Under the pieces are notes generated by a model. That model worked only from the letters and a program-made list of their open reading frames with translations. It made no database searches and had not been told where the DNA came from. This document shows, piece by piece, positions 10,962 to 21,669 of a DNA stretch of 64,000 bases (position 1 is the first letter of the stretch; the number at the start of each line of letters is the position of its first letter). This DNA is from Undaria pinnatifida (Eukaryota > Sar > Phaeophyceae > Laminariales > Alariaceae). The position numbers were made by a program, and so were the translations under genes. Location: NCBI GenBank assembly GCA_012845835.1, contig JABAKD010000004.1:10420022-10484021 (forward strand), written 5' to 3'.

Positions 10962-11404
10962 TGAGACTAACTAAAGGTTTTGGCCTTTCCGACTGGTTGA
11001 GCTAATGTTTCTGGCCTTCTGATCGGTTGAGCTAGTGTTTGTGGCCTTCTGATTGGCTGAGCTAATGTTTCTGGCCTTCTGATCGGCTGAGCTAGTGTTC
11101 CTGGCCTTCTGATTGGTTGAGCTAATGTTTCTGGCCTTCTGATTGGTTGAGGTTATGTTTCTGGTCTTCTGATTGGTTGAGCTCTCAAAAGTGAGGAACT
11201 ACAATACCAGTTAGCCCAATAATGTTAACGTGTATAGCTTGTTTAGGACTGTAGGGCGCACAGAGGAGCTTGGTCGGGTTTGCGCGAACGACGACTGCCT
11301 TCGAAGTGTCCTGCTTCACGTGAGGGTGAGATATTGACCTCCTCATGTTAGAATCTCAGAAAATTCTTAGAATTTGCTGCACCCCCCCCTGCCGTGGGAT
11401 GGCT
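10962..11404 (+). repeat. E-family repeat, copy 2, with internal minisatellite
   Basis: It shares with copy 1 the CTTCGAAGT, CTCAGAAAATTCTTAGAAT, GCTGCACCC and GTGGGATGGCT landmarks. The TTTCTGGCC segment present once in copies 1 and 3 is here a seven-unit array. Confidence 0.75.
10981..11190 (+). repeat. 30-bp minisatellite, seven units
   Basis: Unit TGGCCTTCTGATYGGTTGAG plus CTAATGTTTC, seven times with few substitutions. Exact 30-bp spacing and high similarity point to more recent amplification than the host repeat. Confidence 0.92.
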
Positions 11405-12070
11405 CAAAAAAATCCACATTTTTCGTTTTCACTAGGAGGATTAGGGGTACTCGTGCGAGCGGCCTGCAACCCAATAAAAAACGGATTACTTTTCAAGTTT
11501 TGTTTTGGGGTAGTGTGCAGCGAAGCAGAAATCAGGCATATATGGCGGGTGTGTACCGCGAACGAAAAAGGGCTCACTAGAGATCTCCACACTTGCAAAG
11601 CACACATATGATCTAAGGGGATCTTCTCGCTCGAGTGGCCCTGCTCCACCTAAACTTGTGCATCGCCGGGGTATTATTTTTAGCCACCAGGTTACCTTGA
11701 ATAATGTGTAGTGCTTGTACCGATCATACTATCGACATACCAGGTACAAAGGAAATCTAGAGGCCAAGGCAAAGTAAGGTAGGGGGGAGGATGTTATGAT
11801 GAAATTATGATGTACCCCTCTTTCCCTACCGGGTTTCACGAACACTACCAGGGTACATTTTTTATGGCGATTTTGTTTTTTTGGGCAACGTCAGCTTACC
11901 ATTTTCGTTGCAGATTTTCATATCGAGAAATATATATATACATCACGAGAGATTAAGACTGCGAACGAACCGCGGGGCCACTCGCGGTGAGTGACCCCTC
12001 AAGCCACCGCAAAAGAAGGCCCCAAAAAACAACATTAGCCCCCCGTACCGTGTATCTGACTTAAGACAAG
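11405..12070. other. Unrecognised DNA with an L-family piece
   Basis: GGGGCCACTCGCGGTGAGTG near 11973 followed by AAGAAGGCCCCAAAAAAC matches the L piece at 9390-9450. The rest has no gene. Confidence 0.45.
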
Positions 12071-12350
12071 AACGTGTGCTACGATAAAGGTGCACCACTT
12101 TTTTTTCTGGGATTCCTCAATTTGGGAACTTAAGAAACTCTCCCAAACTCTGATTTGGAGTAGAGTAAAAACTGCTACCTGATTAAAAAGAAAACATGGA
12201 CAAGGTACAAAACGACAAATCACGCAAACTCAAAAATGGCCTATTATTTATTTTTTTCCCGACGATTTTGGGTTAAGGAGCTCCCCGTCATTCAGAAACC
12301 GTTTTCGCCAAAAAAAGGTATGTCTCTATCGTATTAATAGCATGTGCGTC
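12071..12350 (+). mobile_element. M-family MITE
   Basis: Left end AACGTGTGCTACGATAAAGG and right end CTATCGTATTAATAGCATGT..GCGTC. The interior keeps the family order: T run, CCTCAATTTGGGAACTTAAG, ACTGATTTGGAG-like, then ACGATTTTGGGTTAAGGAGC and CATTCAGAAACCGTTTTCGC. Single core unit, no coding capacity. Confidence 0.8.
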
Positions 12351-12689
12351 CAAGGAAAAATGTTACCGTTCCGACCTAAACACCGTGCTTACAGACGTAG
12401 ATCTCGAACAGAAATGCCCCAGAAATGTTCCCCCTATCCCTGGTGGCAGCCTTGGGCCGGGGATGCTTTTCGGCGTCTGTGACCAGGAACTGGGGGGGTC
12501 TGCCGTTTACCAGTCAATATGTACACTCTGCTTTTTTTATATGTTTTGGAATATATGGGTGTGACCACGATAAAGGGGGACATGATAAGCATCTGAGTTA
12601 TAGCCGCAATTTTTCTTTTTTTGAAAAAAATGAAACAATCCTCTAGTAACGAACGCCCAAATGTTGGAGGTGTGTCTATTAGGACTAGC

Positions 12690-12950
12690 GACGGTGCTCC
12701 GTCTCGAAAATAAAAAGTGGAGAATGGTTAAACGACTAAGGAAGGCAAGCAACGAGAAGCCTCCCCCGCCCCCCCCCCGTGCATGAAATGAATATCCCCC
12801 CCACCCCCACCCCTTGCCGTCCACCACCCCCTGCCCCCCCGCCCGTCCTTTGCCATCCCACTGCAGCCCCTCCCCCCCTCCCCCCCGTTGCTTTCTTGCC
12901 CCCTCCCCCGCAACCCCCCACCTTTTTTTCACCCTCCCTGCCCCCATCGC
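12690..12950 (+). repeat. G-family repeat and C-rich tract
   Basis: GACGGTGCTCCGTCTCGAAA, a GACTAAGGAAGGCAAGCAA block and GTGCATGAAATGAATATC run into C-rich DNA until about 12950. The C tract gives proline-rich or glycine-rich frames with no repeat-independent sign of coding. Confidence 0.6.
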
Positions 12951-13024
12951 ATTTGCGTTTAGTGTAGTCCAACAGTCTTTGCTTGGTAAAAGCGGCGACA
13001 AAATCACAAAATCACGCTTGCCTA

Positions 13025-13112
13025 ACCCTTGTAGAACCAAAAAAGCCCCCTCTCCGTATACTAATTCTACGTTTTTTCCCCGAAAAACGGGTTTCCAGCG
13101 TTGGAGGCTGTC
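13025..13112 (+). repeat. F-family dispersed repeat
   Basis: AGCCCCCTCTCCGTATACTA, a TTTTTTCCCCGAAAAACGGG block and TTTCCAGCGTTGGAGG. The same order occurs near 14695, 15590, 18636 and 36820. Confidence 0.6.
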
Positions 13113-13955
13113 GGGAAGTTGTACCGATGATGCATGCTCCAATAGGGGAAGAGAAACAGTTTTTTTTTTCGAGACTCGGCTCGAGGAGCAAACAACGAAA
13201 AAATCCTCACGCACAAACCACGTTGATTTTCAGAGCAATAAAAAAAATCAGTCCGAGATGAAGAATATTCCACGTTCTACGAATCATTGTGGGTTAAAAA
13301 TCCGAGAACCACACGGGGAAAAAATCATGAGTGACTAGCCCTGCAGCAGCTGCTCTGGCCAGCTACTAGCAACAGCACACTGTATGTTTGTGTGTTCTGC
13401 CAGTCTGCCATACCCGGCTGGTATTGCCACTGACGCGATCAGCCACACGCTTCCTTGCTGCTGCAATCAATGTCGATTCGACGAGTCAACCACAGAACTG
13501 TCAATTCGCCAACCACAGAATAGGAGCGAAAAATCGTTCTTAACTCTATCTCGCAACTAAAGACATGATATTCTGTGTTCGATTCCCGAACTACTGTTGT
13601 AATCGTCTTCTCCGTTGTGAAACGCTCTGCGTAGATGCGTGAGCTATAGACAAGGCGTGACAGGATGCCAGTCCTCGCATGAGCTGCAGAATGTTACCAT
13701 GCCATATACCAGCTCTCTGTGTGATTGTCGGCAGATAATGGCGATGATCACAATGAAAGCGCCGCCCATGCTTGCGGCCGGTGTATCTATGCGTGTTCTT
13801 TAGAGCTTGGTGTTTGGTGCTTTCTGCGAAAGATGCTGAGACACGGCACATCATGGAACAACGAAGAACAAAGAGGTCGTAGAGAACGGTGTTAAGAAGT
13901 TTGCACATAGGGCTTCCTGTTCTTTCGGGAGGACGTCTCGGTTCTTCTACTTTTT

Positions 13956-14063
13956 GACGCGTTCTACGATAGAGCTACAGTAGCACTTTTGGCCACAAAA
14001 AAAAAAACGTTTTCGGAAGGACGCGGAGCTCCTTAAAAGTCGTCGGAATTTCATTTTTTTTTT
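13956..14063 (-). mobile_element. Truncated M-family MITE
   Basis: The TIR GACGCGTTCTACGATAGAGC starts at 13956, then an AACGTTTTCGGAAGGACG core and AGTCGTCGGAATTTC, ending in T and G runs at 14055-14078. The opposite terminus is missing. A SINE-A copy lies about 110 bp downstream. Bases 13113-13955 hold nothing recognised. Confidence 0.65.
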
Positions 14064-14173
14064 TTGGGGGGGGGGGGAGGGATATCTTTCTTTGTACACC
14101 TGTCGGCCATGAGATTTTCCATCGGATACGATTGCACTTTTATTTCCCCCGAAACGAGGTTTTGGAAGAGGCT

Positions 14174-14479
14174 TCTTTTTTCACACACATCTACCTTCCA
14201 GCTTCTGGATAAGCCGTGGTCACAGGTGTCGTCCCTTCTTCCCCCCGGTTCTTGCCTTCAATTTTTATCGCGCATAGGGTTCAGCAATCCCATTGCTCGT
14301 CGATTTTTCATCGAGTGTTAGCTAAAACTCACGCTCTCGCGCTTTCCGCAAGTCAATTTGAGCACAAGAAAAAGTTCCCACGAATATATACGAGTGACTA
14401 TGCCCTCGGGGAGATTCGAACTCACGAAACCGACCTATACAAGGCTCGAGGATAACCTGATACGCCACCGGGGCGATCG
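14174..14479 (-). mobile_element. SINE-A copy, tRNA-derived retroposon
   Basis: On the minus strand it begins GATCGCCCCGGTGGCGTATC, where GGCGTATCAGG fits a pol III A box. It continues through GGTTATCCTCGAGCCTTG to GAGTTCGAATCTCC, a B box. The body has GTGGGAACTTTTTCTTGTGC, AGCGCGAGAGCGTGAG, AGCAATGGGATTGCTGAACC and CTGTGACCACGGCTTATCC, ending in a short A-rich tail at 14174-14182. It produces no protein and would depend on a partner element. Confidence 0.88.
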
Positions 14480-14694
14480 GCGTTGAGGTGTATAGCTCCT
14501 CAAGCCAAGGATCTCTTGCAGGAAAGAAATCGTGCACCTCTTACCACAGCCGCGCCTTTTCTGGGTAGTTTTAGGAATGGTTGGCATCGAAGCTCATTAG
14601 TTATGCCGCACATTGTCGGGTGGCAGCATGAACAACTTTACATTATATTGCACATTTGATTATTTTTTACTTTTTTTGTTAGTTTATCCTCCCC

Positions 14695-14815
14695 GTCGCG
14701 GATAAGAGCCCCCAAATCCCTGCATCTAATGCTATACTAACTTCAAGTCAATTTTTCCCCCTATAGGGTTTTCAGTGTTTGTAAAGGCGTTAAGCTCGCC
14801 ACACACTCCCAAGCA
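14695..14815 (+). repeat. F-family dispersed repeat, degenerate
   Basis: AAGAGCCCCCAAATCCCTGC, GCTATACTAACTTCAAGTCA and AGGCGTTAAGCTCGCC follow the F order but with small insertions. Confidence 0.5.
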
Positions 14816-14832
14816 TTTTCATAGGTGTTGAG

Positions 14833-15089
14833 CCATATATCCCACGCTGGGGGGGGGGGCAGCATATTCTAAGAATTTTCTGAGCTCCTTTTTAACGTGA
14901 GGGAAGAGCTCCATTTCTCACACGAAAAAAAATTACTTCGAAGCCCGCCGTTCGCCCAACCCGACGAACGTCTCCGCCATACGCCAATATTATTAGAGTC
15001 CTAAAACTAATGCGCTCGTGAAATGGCCATAGTAACCGGTACTGCTGTAGTTCGACCCCTCTTGAAGAGCTCTAAACCGGTCAGAAACT
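14833..15089 (-). repeat. E-family repeat, copy 3
   Basis: On the minus strand it carries AGTTTCTGACCGGTTTAGAG (one unit), GGCTTCGAAGT, CTCAGAAAATTCTTAGAAT, ATGCTGCCCC and GCGTGGGAT. Together with copy 1 it shows that one unit is the ancestral state. Confidence 0.7.
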
Positions 15090-15119
15090 ATTGAAGCGAC
15101 ACTTTCGATCCAAGAACGG

Positions 15120-15205
15120 TGCGACCCCTACCTCACAACACCGCACGATACCCCGCACGATACCGCACTATACCGCACAATACCGCACAATACCGCACTA
15201 TACAG
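15120..15205 (+). repeat. 10-bp tandem CCGCACRATA
   Basis: Six or more units of ACCGCACAATA/ACCGCACTATA-like words between 15137 and 15202. Bases 15206-15445 hold nothing recognised. Confidence 0.75.
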
Positions 15206-15445
15206 GGATGACTCATTTCAGTAGAATGTGCAAGTTTAACTCAATTGTCTTCGCAGTCCCGCGCTGGCTGACTGGCTGGCGTATCCTTCGGTTTCAGTGT
15301 CAACGGCAACGCGATCGAACAATGTCGTTGCTGTTGATGTCGTTGATGATACACGTGTGCGTACGTACTGCTGTGTAGTTCTTGACTTGAGAAGCCCGTT
15401 GAACTTCAAGAAGAAAAAAAAACGCCAACAAAGAACGTCTATAAA

Positions 15446-15730
15446 CAGCGTTTACCCCTGTTTAAGCACACACCCGAGTTAAGGGCATTCGGGACTATAT
15501 GAGCGGTCAAATCGGCATGCTGTCCCACTACACTAGAGGCGATACATTTGCCCACTACTATACAGAAAAGAGCGCTTTGCGGGTCAGCCCCTTTTGAGCC
15601 CCCAAAGCCCCTCCCTGTACTAATTCCTAGTGGTTTTTCTCCGAAGGCGAGTTTCCAGTTGAATAGGCGTTAAGAGCGCGTGTTTCGAGTTGTCACACGG
15701 GGGGACGCTCTTAAATCGGGGTAAACACTG
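15446..15730. mobile_element. 285-bp MITE with CAGYGTTTACCCC termini
   Basis: Left end CAGCGTTTACCCCTGTTTAA, right end the complement of CAGTGTTTACCCCGATTTAA. These are close to the 5139-5325 element ends. An F-family segment sits inside at about 15588-15685. Flanks (TCTATAAA and TAGACTAT) show no clear duplication. Confidence 0.7.
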
Positions 15731-16388
15731 TAGACTATTAATAATTATACGACAGCCCTCCCCCAGAACCAGCGATGTTCTACGATGAAAGTTTCATGGC
15801 GCTGCCCGAGACGAGGAAGGATGCTACGAAAACAATGCCTGTCCATATATGTTCTTATGTTTGCGAAGGACTATCGAACGATGACGTCGGCATGGGGAGG
15901 GGCCTCGTATTTCAGGAGATACACGGCCGGGAGCTGGTTTCAAAACCAGCGATTTCGTTAAAGAAGAGTTGGGGGTGGGCTACATTAGAATGGCTCTGCA
16001 CCCCGTATATCGCGCAAGACAACCCCCACCCGAAGTTTGTAGCTCGAACGAATGTCAGACCCGGTGCGTTTTTCCCCTGCCAAACAAGAGCGCGATGCAC
16101 AGAACACGAAAATGGCGGCTTTTCGGCAAGCTTGTCAATTGAGATCGTCGAGATATTTCTTCCGGGGACAAGACAACCAACGCCCGAGTGGGTAGGGTGG
16201 ACCGTAGCTGGGCCAATTCCGGTGTCAGGGCGTTTACTTGTGGCTGGGGAGGTTTTGGTGGGGTGAGGTTGAGCAAATCCCAAACTACCCGGAAAGCGAC
16301 GTTTCAGGGTGGCTATGATATCTCCACCGCACCTACCTGGTCATCAGGGATCAGGTCGGGTCGACGTACCCAAGCATCCCTATACATA
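15731..16388. other. Unrecognised DNA, one 163-codon open frame
   Basis: A frame is open on the plus strand at 15775-16266 and another on the minus strand at 15912-16283. Neither shows a recognisable motif or compositional shift, so neither is called as a gene. Confidence 0.4.
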
Positions 16389-16636
<248 letters not shown>

Positions 16637-17046
16637 GGCAGCTTGCGCCGCTGGAATAGTAGTAGTGCAACGGTGACCGCCGGTGTAGGGACAGCTCGCG
16701 GCGTCGTTGCCACGGGAACTGAAGGACACCCCGGCTAGCTCTGGATTGCGAATGCAATTGAATTAAATTGACACACGACATGATGTGTGAAGATGCGTGG
16801 AAGCTTGACGAGCTTAAGATTTACTTCCCCACCCCTCGTAGGACCTAGAAAAAAAAACTGACGCATGCAGGTATCGGTCGATGTTTGCACTCTCCTCCCG
16901 GTGTCGAGAAACACGGAGGGGGGAGACTATCTGGCGCGCGTTATATTGAAGGATGTCATACGTACGGCATTTTGTTGTGTTGAACAATTATTATTTTCCG
17001 TGCACCGCTTTGCGCCCGGATATCGAAATTAACATACGACATGGTC

Positions 17047-17190
17047 GGTCGCCCCGGTGGTCTAGTCTCATGTTGTAGTGGTTACCCTCGAATACTGCTA
17101 GCGTTAGTCCTTGAGTTCGATTCCCACCGTGGTGAGATTTGACTATATTTGGAAATTTTTTAATGTATTTGACAATAAAAAAAAAAAAAG
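17047..17190 (+). mobile_element. SINE-B head: tRNA-like region with poly-A
   Basis: Starts GGTCGCCCCGGTGGTCTAGT, whose TGGTCTAGT recalls a tRNA-Glu A box, then TGTAGTGGTTACCCTCGA and a B box GAGTTCGATTCCC. An (A)13 run ends at 17190. The first 14 bases equal those of SINE-A. A clean cloverleaf could not be folded, so this is a tRNA-derived element or pseudogene rather than a working tRNA. Confidence 0.65.
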
Positions 17191-17225
17191 GATCAACTAA
17201 CTGCTGAGGGCGCCTAGCAGCGTGG

Positions 17226-17415
17226 GGATAGGTACAATTCGACGCGAGTCGACGAAGGAAGAAAATGCTAACTTCTTCTCGAGATAAATATGAAGGCGTT
17301 GTTATACCGTTGTGGGGAGGGGGGAGGAGGAGGACCCGCTATGCGACCCCGGATCTGAGTTACTACTGGGAGGGAGGGCGAGGGTAGTGCGGGGAAAATA
17401 AATGGGATGAAAGAA
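17226..17415 (+). repeat. S-family repeat, copy 1
   Basis: TACAATTCGACGCGAGTCGA, GGAAGAAAATGC, a G-rich block, ACCCGCTATGCGACCCC, TCTGAGTTACTACT and GAGGGAGGG. Matches 26396-26620 and 27181-27392. A tRNA-like head lies just upstream here, so it may be a SINE body. Confidence 0.65.
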
Positions 17416-18279
17416 TTAAAAAAAATGCTGTGAGTTGATTATCACTTGACCGATGATGCGATATTATTGAACACCATTCGATTGATCGGCGATTAATCAC
17501 GATAAATCATACACGATCAGTAGTGATACGCGATACTATTGTGAACATGACGTTATATCGGTGCTTCATAATAAACCACGTCGTCGAATGGAAACGGAAA
17601 AAATTACTGCAGCAGTTATTCGTATATTCCATATATATATCCTACTCGTGCACGTATCGCGTTTGCCTATCGTATGCATCGTCCTGCTCTTTTGGCGCGA
17701 TTTTCAACGACCCTGGTCGTGGTTTGTGGTGGGAGGCTGGTGGGGGGCGTGGTGGTGGTGGTGGTGTGGTAATTTTGTGTTTTCCTTGGGGGCAAACGGC
17801 TAGAAACTGAAAACGTAAGTTCAGTTCGACGACTGAAATATAAATATTGTGCGTGCATACTCCTATAGACTATAATGCATGCATACATAATATCCGTACA
17901 TGAATGTTTTATGATATGTTTCCTTGATGATAAGTGGTTTTTCAATATTTCTTATTCTGGAGTTTCGATATCAACACATCAAAACAACAACCAGGTTCTC
18001 TAGACATATCGTGCGAAAAGCTAGCGCCGGATTCTGTTATGAACCAGTATTATACCGTATCCGGAACAAAAACGAGACCCCCCAACCCCCGAGAGGAGAT
18101 AGAATACTGCAAAATACGAGAGAGATATCATCGCACGCTGCAATCCTCATCGTGTTCATCACCCTCACCATGCCAAGGATATACGCTCGTTTACAGAACA
18201 GTCAGGTTTTCCTCCTCTGTCCGGGTGATTGGCATCCACAGGTGACCCCGGGGCTTAGCGTTGCTGTTGTTACAAGTTC
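17416..18279. other. Unrecognised DNA, GGT/GTG-rich stretch
   Basis: A G-rich tract with GTGGTGGTGGTG lies at 17720-17775. No gene is supported. Confidence 0.45.
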
Positions 18280-18340
18280 TCGCATAATAAAGTCCGTGGT
18301 CACAGGACAGGCTCCAAGTCACTCTGGAGCTGAGGAATAG
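18270..18340 (-). repeat. V-family repeat fragment
   Basis: On the minus strand CTCCAGAGTGACTTGGAGCC, TGTCCTGTGACCACGGACTT, TTATGCGAGAACTTGTAACA. It matches 23345-23450 closely. The CTGTGACCACGG word is also in SINE-A tails. Confidence 0.65.
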
Positions 18341-18635
18341 CGTATACATACCTGGTATTTAGTTACTAACACTGCACCAGGTAGTATGCTGCAGTAGTGT
18401 GGCATAAAACGCTATAAACGAGAGCACTAAGGCGCGAGTCAGCGACGCCGCCCTGCGCTTCCCCGACCTCCCCCGCCCACTTCGCCCGCCCCGCCTCCCC
18501 CACCCCCCGCCCTCCGCCCCCCCGCCCCCCATGAGCAGTTTTTTGTGCTCTTATCCGCATTTATTTTTTTTTCAAGTGCATTTTGTACTCGTATTTATTG
18601 CTAGTATTTAACGCGTTAAATCAGAGGACTTAATC

Positions 18636-18728
18636 TCTTTAGAGCACCCGTACCCCTCCCTATACTAAAATCCAAGTAAGTTTGTTCCCAAAAACGGGTT
18701 TCCAGTTGTAACGGGGCTAATGTAGTGT
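18636..18728 (+). repeat. F-family dispersed repeat
   Basis: CCGTACCCCTCCCTATACTA, then AAAAACGGGTTTCCAGTTGT and ACGGGGCTAATG. A C-rich tract lies upstream at 18450-18530. Bases 18729-19169 hold nothing recognised. Confidence 0.65.
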
Positions 18729-19169
18729 CCTTTAACCGATCGAAGCAATCAACATGCATGTGTGCGGCGTTTTCAACCGTCCAATGTTGGGTTCGCAGCA
18801 ACATAATGCCATGTTTTGTTACTAGTATCTCATCGCGTTACCAGTAGATCAAAACGTTCTGTAACAGTACCCATCCATGCTGTGCGCGTGCGCGTTTCCT
18901 GCAACTCCTTGGAGAGTATGTGCGTCTCGGCCCGCGTTGCTTCGTAGTAGTGTGGTCGACGCTGCAACCAATTGTCATCGATTTTTTTGCTTAGTCTCTG
19001 CTTTCCCTTCTTCTGACGTTGCGAAAAAATAGATCAAGAGGGTTAAAAACTAATAACTAGCGAAGACTGAGTCAGCCAGATGGGTTTAATTCCGCGACCA
19101 ACCCAAGAACTAGCCACCAGCCACCAAGTTCAGCCAAACTGGCATCCGTATCCTCTTGTATCCTTTGCC

Positions 19170-19362
19170 TTGTGCGCCTTGGTCTTCTTCGTAAATGCGT
19201 TTGGGGGGGGGAAAGCGTAGTATTTCCCGGACGAATTTCGGTTTCATTTGGTTTTTCGGATCTTCGGATCTTCCGAGGGCTCCGGCACCTTTGTGTGACC
19301 ACGGGCTCTAGATCTAGATGTTTGACACGAGTTAATGTGAGACAACAACAACAACAACAACA
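19170..19362 (+). repeat. Q/V repeat ending in (CAA)n
   Basis: GCGCCTTGGTCTTCTTCGTA, GAAAGCGTAGTATTTCC, GACGAATTTCG, TTTGGTTTTTCGGATCTTC and GCACCTTTGTG match 41940-42075. It then reads TGTGACCACGGGCTC and CGAGTTAATGTGAGA directly into (CAA)6, as on the minus strand at 23345-23385. Confidence 0.75.
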
Positions 19363-19680
19363 TCCTTTGTTCCTGAATTATCTCCGCGTGCATGCCCATG
19401 CGTGTTTGGAGTGGTGGAAGTCGTGGTGGTCGGCAGCGCGTATATCACGGCAACGCCCGCTCCTACACACCGAAGGTGAAAAACGTGTAAAAATGTATGA
19501 CCGCTGATGAATGATGCGTGTATTGTCTTCTCTTCACACTTGTTCCAAACAAACGCCATCATCAGTGGGTGGTGGGCATACCCAGCCAGTCAGTGTGCGT
19601 TACAATTCGATGGGGCCGCAGACTGTAAAACAGAGAAGACGCTCGCTCGCTCATGACACTGCGATATAGATACTACTATA

Positions 19681-19939
19681 TGTAACAGGTGCAGCACCAC
19701 TTTTTTTTCCTAATACTACCCCCCATTCAATTTAGGAGCTCGAGACCTCGCCCAGATACTGATTTGGAGGGGAGAAAAATAAAAAACTGCTTCGTGCCGG
19801 ATGAAAAATGTCATGTTTTAGATAAACATATAACAAGAATCACGCAAGAAAAAATGTCGTTTTCCCGACGATTTTGGGTTCCGTCGTTCAGAAACCGTTT
19901 CTTCAGAAGAAAAGTGCCACCTATCTGTGCCACCTGTCT
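19681..19939 (+). mobile_element. M-family MITE with a degenerate left end
   Basis: Interior order is intact: GGTGCAGCACCACTTTTTTT, TAGGAGCTCGAGA, TGATTTGGAGG, GTGCCGGATGAAAAATGTC, CGACGATTTTGGGTT, CGTCGTTCAGAAACCGTTTC. The right end is GTCTTTAGCGTAGC. SINE-A begins in the very next base. Confidence 0.75.
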
Positions 19940-20282
19940 TTAGCGTAGCCGGTCGCCCCGGCGGCGTACGTATCAGGTTATCCTCGAGCGAGCCTGGTAT
20001 AGATGGGTCAGTTTCGTGAGTTCGAATCTCCCCGAGTGCATGCTGTACTACTCGTATTCATTCGTGGGGACTTTTTCTTGCGCACAAAATGACTAACTTC
20101 CGGAAAGCGCGAAGAGCGTGAGTTAGCAACGCTCGATGAAAAATCGACGAGCAGTGGGATTGCTGGAACCTATGCGCGATGAAAATTGAAGGCAAGAACC
20201 GGGGGGGAGAACGGACGACCCCTGTGACCACGGCCTGTCCAGAAGCTGAAAAGTAAAAGTGTGCGAAAAAAAAAAAAAAAAA
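19940..20282 (+). mobile_element. SINE-A copy with long poly-A
   Basis: GGTCGCCCCGGCGGCGTACG, a GTATCAGGTTATCCTCGAGC block, B box GAGTTCGAATCTCCCC, then the body landmarks GTGGGGACTTTTTCTTGCGC, AGCGTGAGTTAGCAACGC, GAGCAGTGGGATTGCTG, TGTGACCACGGCCTGTCC. It ends in about 18 A. It abuts the M-family MITE, so it likely inserted at that element's end. Confidence 0.9.
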
Positions 20283-20740
20283 CTAGCATGAGTCAGAAAT
20301 ACTAAAAGCCAAATACTCGCAGCAAATGAACAGAGGAGGGAGAAAGCAAATGGCATGTCAGCGTGTACCGGGTACGAATAACACGGCGAAAAACACAACC
20401 TAACAAAAAAAAACTACGCCCAGATATCTGACGTAAAAAAAAAACGAGAAACGTGGGGAAAAAAAAAAGACTCCAAGGATGGGACATTATAAACAGACAA
20501 TCAAATGCAAAAAGACGCAGCAATGAATGAGACAATTTGTCAAGACGAAACAAACAAACCCCCTCTCTCGTGGACCGTCCTCTCTTGATGTCTCATGTGC
20601 CGCGTACCAGGTATAAGCTTCGTTTGGACGAATGCTGAGTTTTGTGTGTGTGGTGCATCACTATCAACGCGAGCGAGAAGAAGGAAGGAAAGGAGAGGAG
20701 ACAGATAGTTAGAGAGAAAAAACCAAAGCGGGAAAGGAAG
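20283..20740. other. Unrecognised A-rich DNA
   Basis: Several A8-A9 runs lie at 20405-20475. No repeat family or gene was identified. Confidence 0.45.
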
Positions 20741-21300
20741 AATGATATATTATAAAAATTGGAATACAATCCAGCTGTGAGATCGAATATTCTGTCGAAA
20801 CTCATCTTTGCAAGCTGTGTGTGATACTCCGATCGCGCGTATTACGGGTTGTGTGTCCGCATTAAGGATATCGGTTGGCGACTCCGCTTGCAACTATAAC
20901 AGTTAGTGTAGCTTTCAGGGTCAACAGGGTATGTTAGGCAGTCTGTGCGCGGAAACTATAAAATCCGTTTCTGAGGGGGACAAAATCTGACAGCTGTGGA
21001 AGGAAATGCATCAGTTTATCAAGTGAATACTGTAAGTCGAATAACCGGTGAGGGGAGGGCGGAGTTTTCAAGGACGTGGGGGCCTGATTTTGATCAAAGG
21101 GGGGGCGGGAGGGGGAGGGGACGGGTGGGGCAGGTCAAATTGTGCGTGGAAACTATAAATCCTCCTTGTGGGGGAGGGGGGGGGAATGTGGCGGGGGGGG
21201 CGGGGGGTGGGGGGGGAGGGGGGGGGGAATGTGGCGGGGGGGGGCGGGGGGCGGGGGGGGGGAGGGGGCTTTAGGTCGCATAGATGTAGGGGTTTGCTAT
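20741..21300 (+). mobile_element. R-family element, long copy 1
   Basis: Begins ATATATTATAAAAATTGGAA, then CCAGCTGTGAGATCGAA, CGAAACTCATCTTTGCAAGC, TGATACTCCGATCGCGCG, TGTGTGTCC.CATTAAGGAT and CGGCGACTCC. It continues to GACAGCTGTGGAAGGAAATG, AATAACCGGTGAGGGGAGGG, a G-rich zone (21095-21270) and TTTAGGTCGCATAGATGTAG. The whole order repeats at 37110-37625. Confidence 0.8.
21100..21272 (+). repeat. G-rich tract, quadruplex-forming potential
   Basis: Repeated runs of 5-9 G separated by one to three bases, including AATGTGGCGGGGGG twice. It lies inside the R element; the counterpart at 37450-37580 is shorter. Confidence 0.85.
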
Positions 21301-21669
21301 ACGCGTGTGATATATTATATGAGGCCACGCAGACAACAACACACAACCTACTCGCACGCGTACCACAGCGGGGAAGCACGCGAGCAGCATACGTAGTGTT
21401 TTCCAGCTCTCTGTTACCTGGACGAGCCTGCAGCCTAGCCACACAGTCTGCGTCTTCCTATTCCGGTTGACAGCGGCCTCCGATTTCATTCAGTGGTGCC
21501 ACAGTGCCACAGCAATGCCACTAGTTACTAACTGTGTGTATGTATGTATACTATGTAGTATACAGTATGCATAGTATGTAGCCTCCCATTTAAAGGAAAA
21601 GTGATGATGATGTGGCAAAAGAGAAGAAGAAAAAAACAAGACCGACTTTAATTGAAAAAGGAAAAAGAA

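Noticed and set aside
12537-13214. 225-codon minus-strand Gly-rich frame
   Set aside because: It crosses a C-rich tract, a G-family repeat and an F repeat. The Gly-rich part is the antisense of the C runs.
13560-13600. Isolated B box GTTCGATTCCCG as a tRNA gene
   Set aside because: No A box or foldable arms upstream.
17047-17136. A functional tRNA-Glu gene
   Set aside because: The A and B boxes are recognisable, but acceptor and T-arm pairing is imperfect and an A-run follows, so a retroposon head is more likely.
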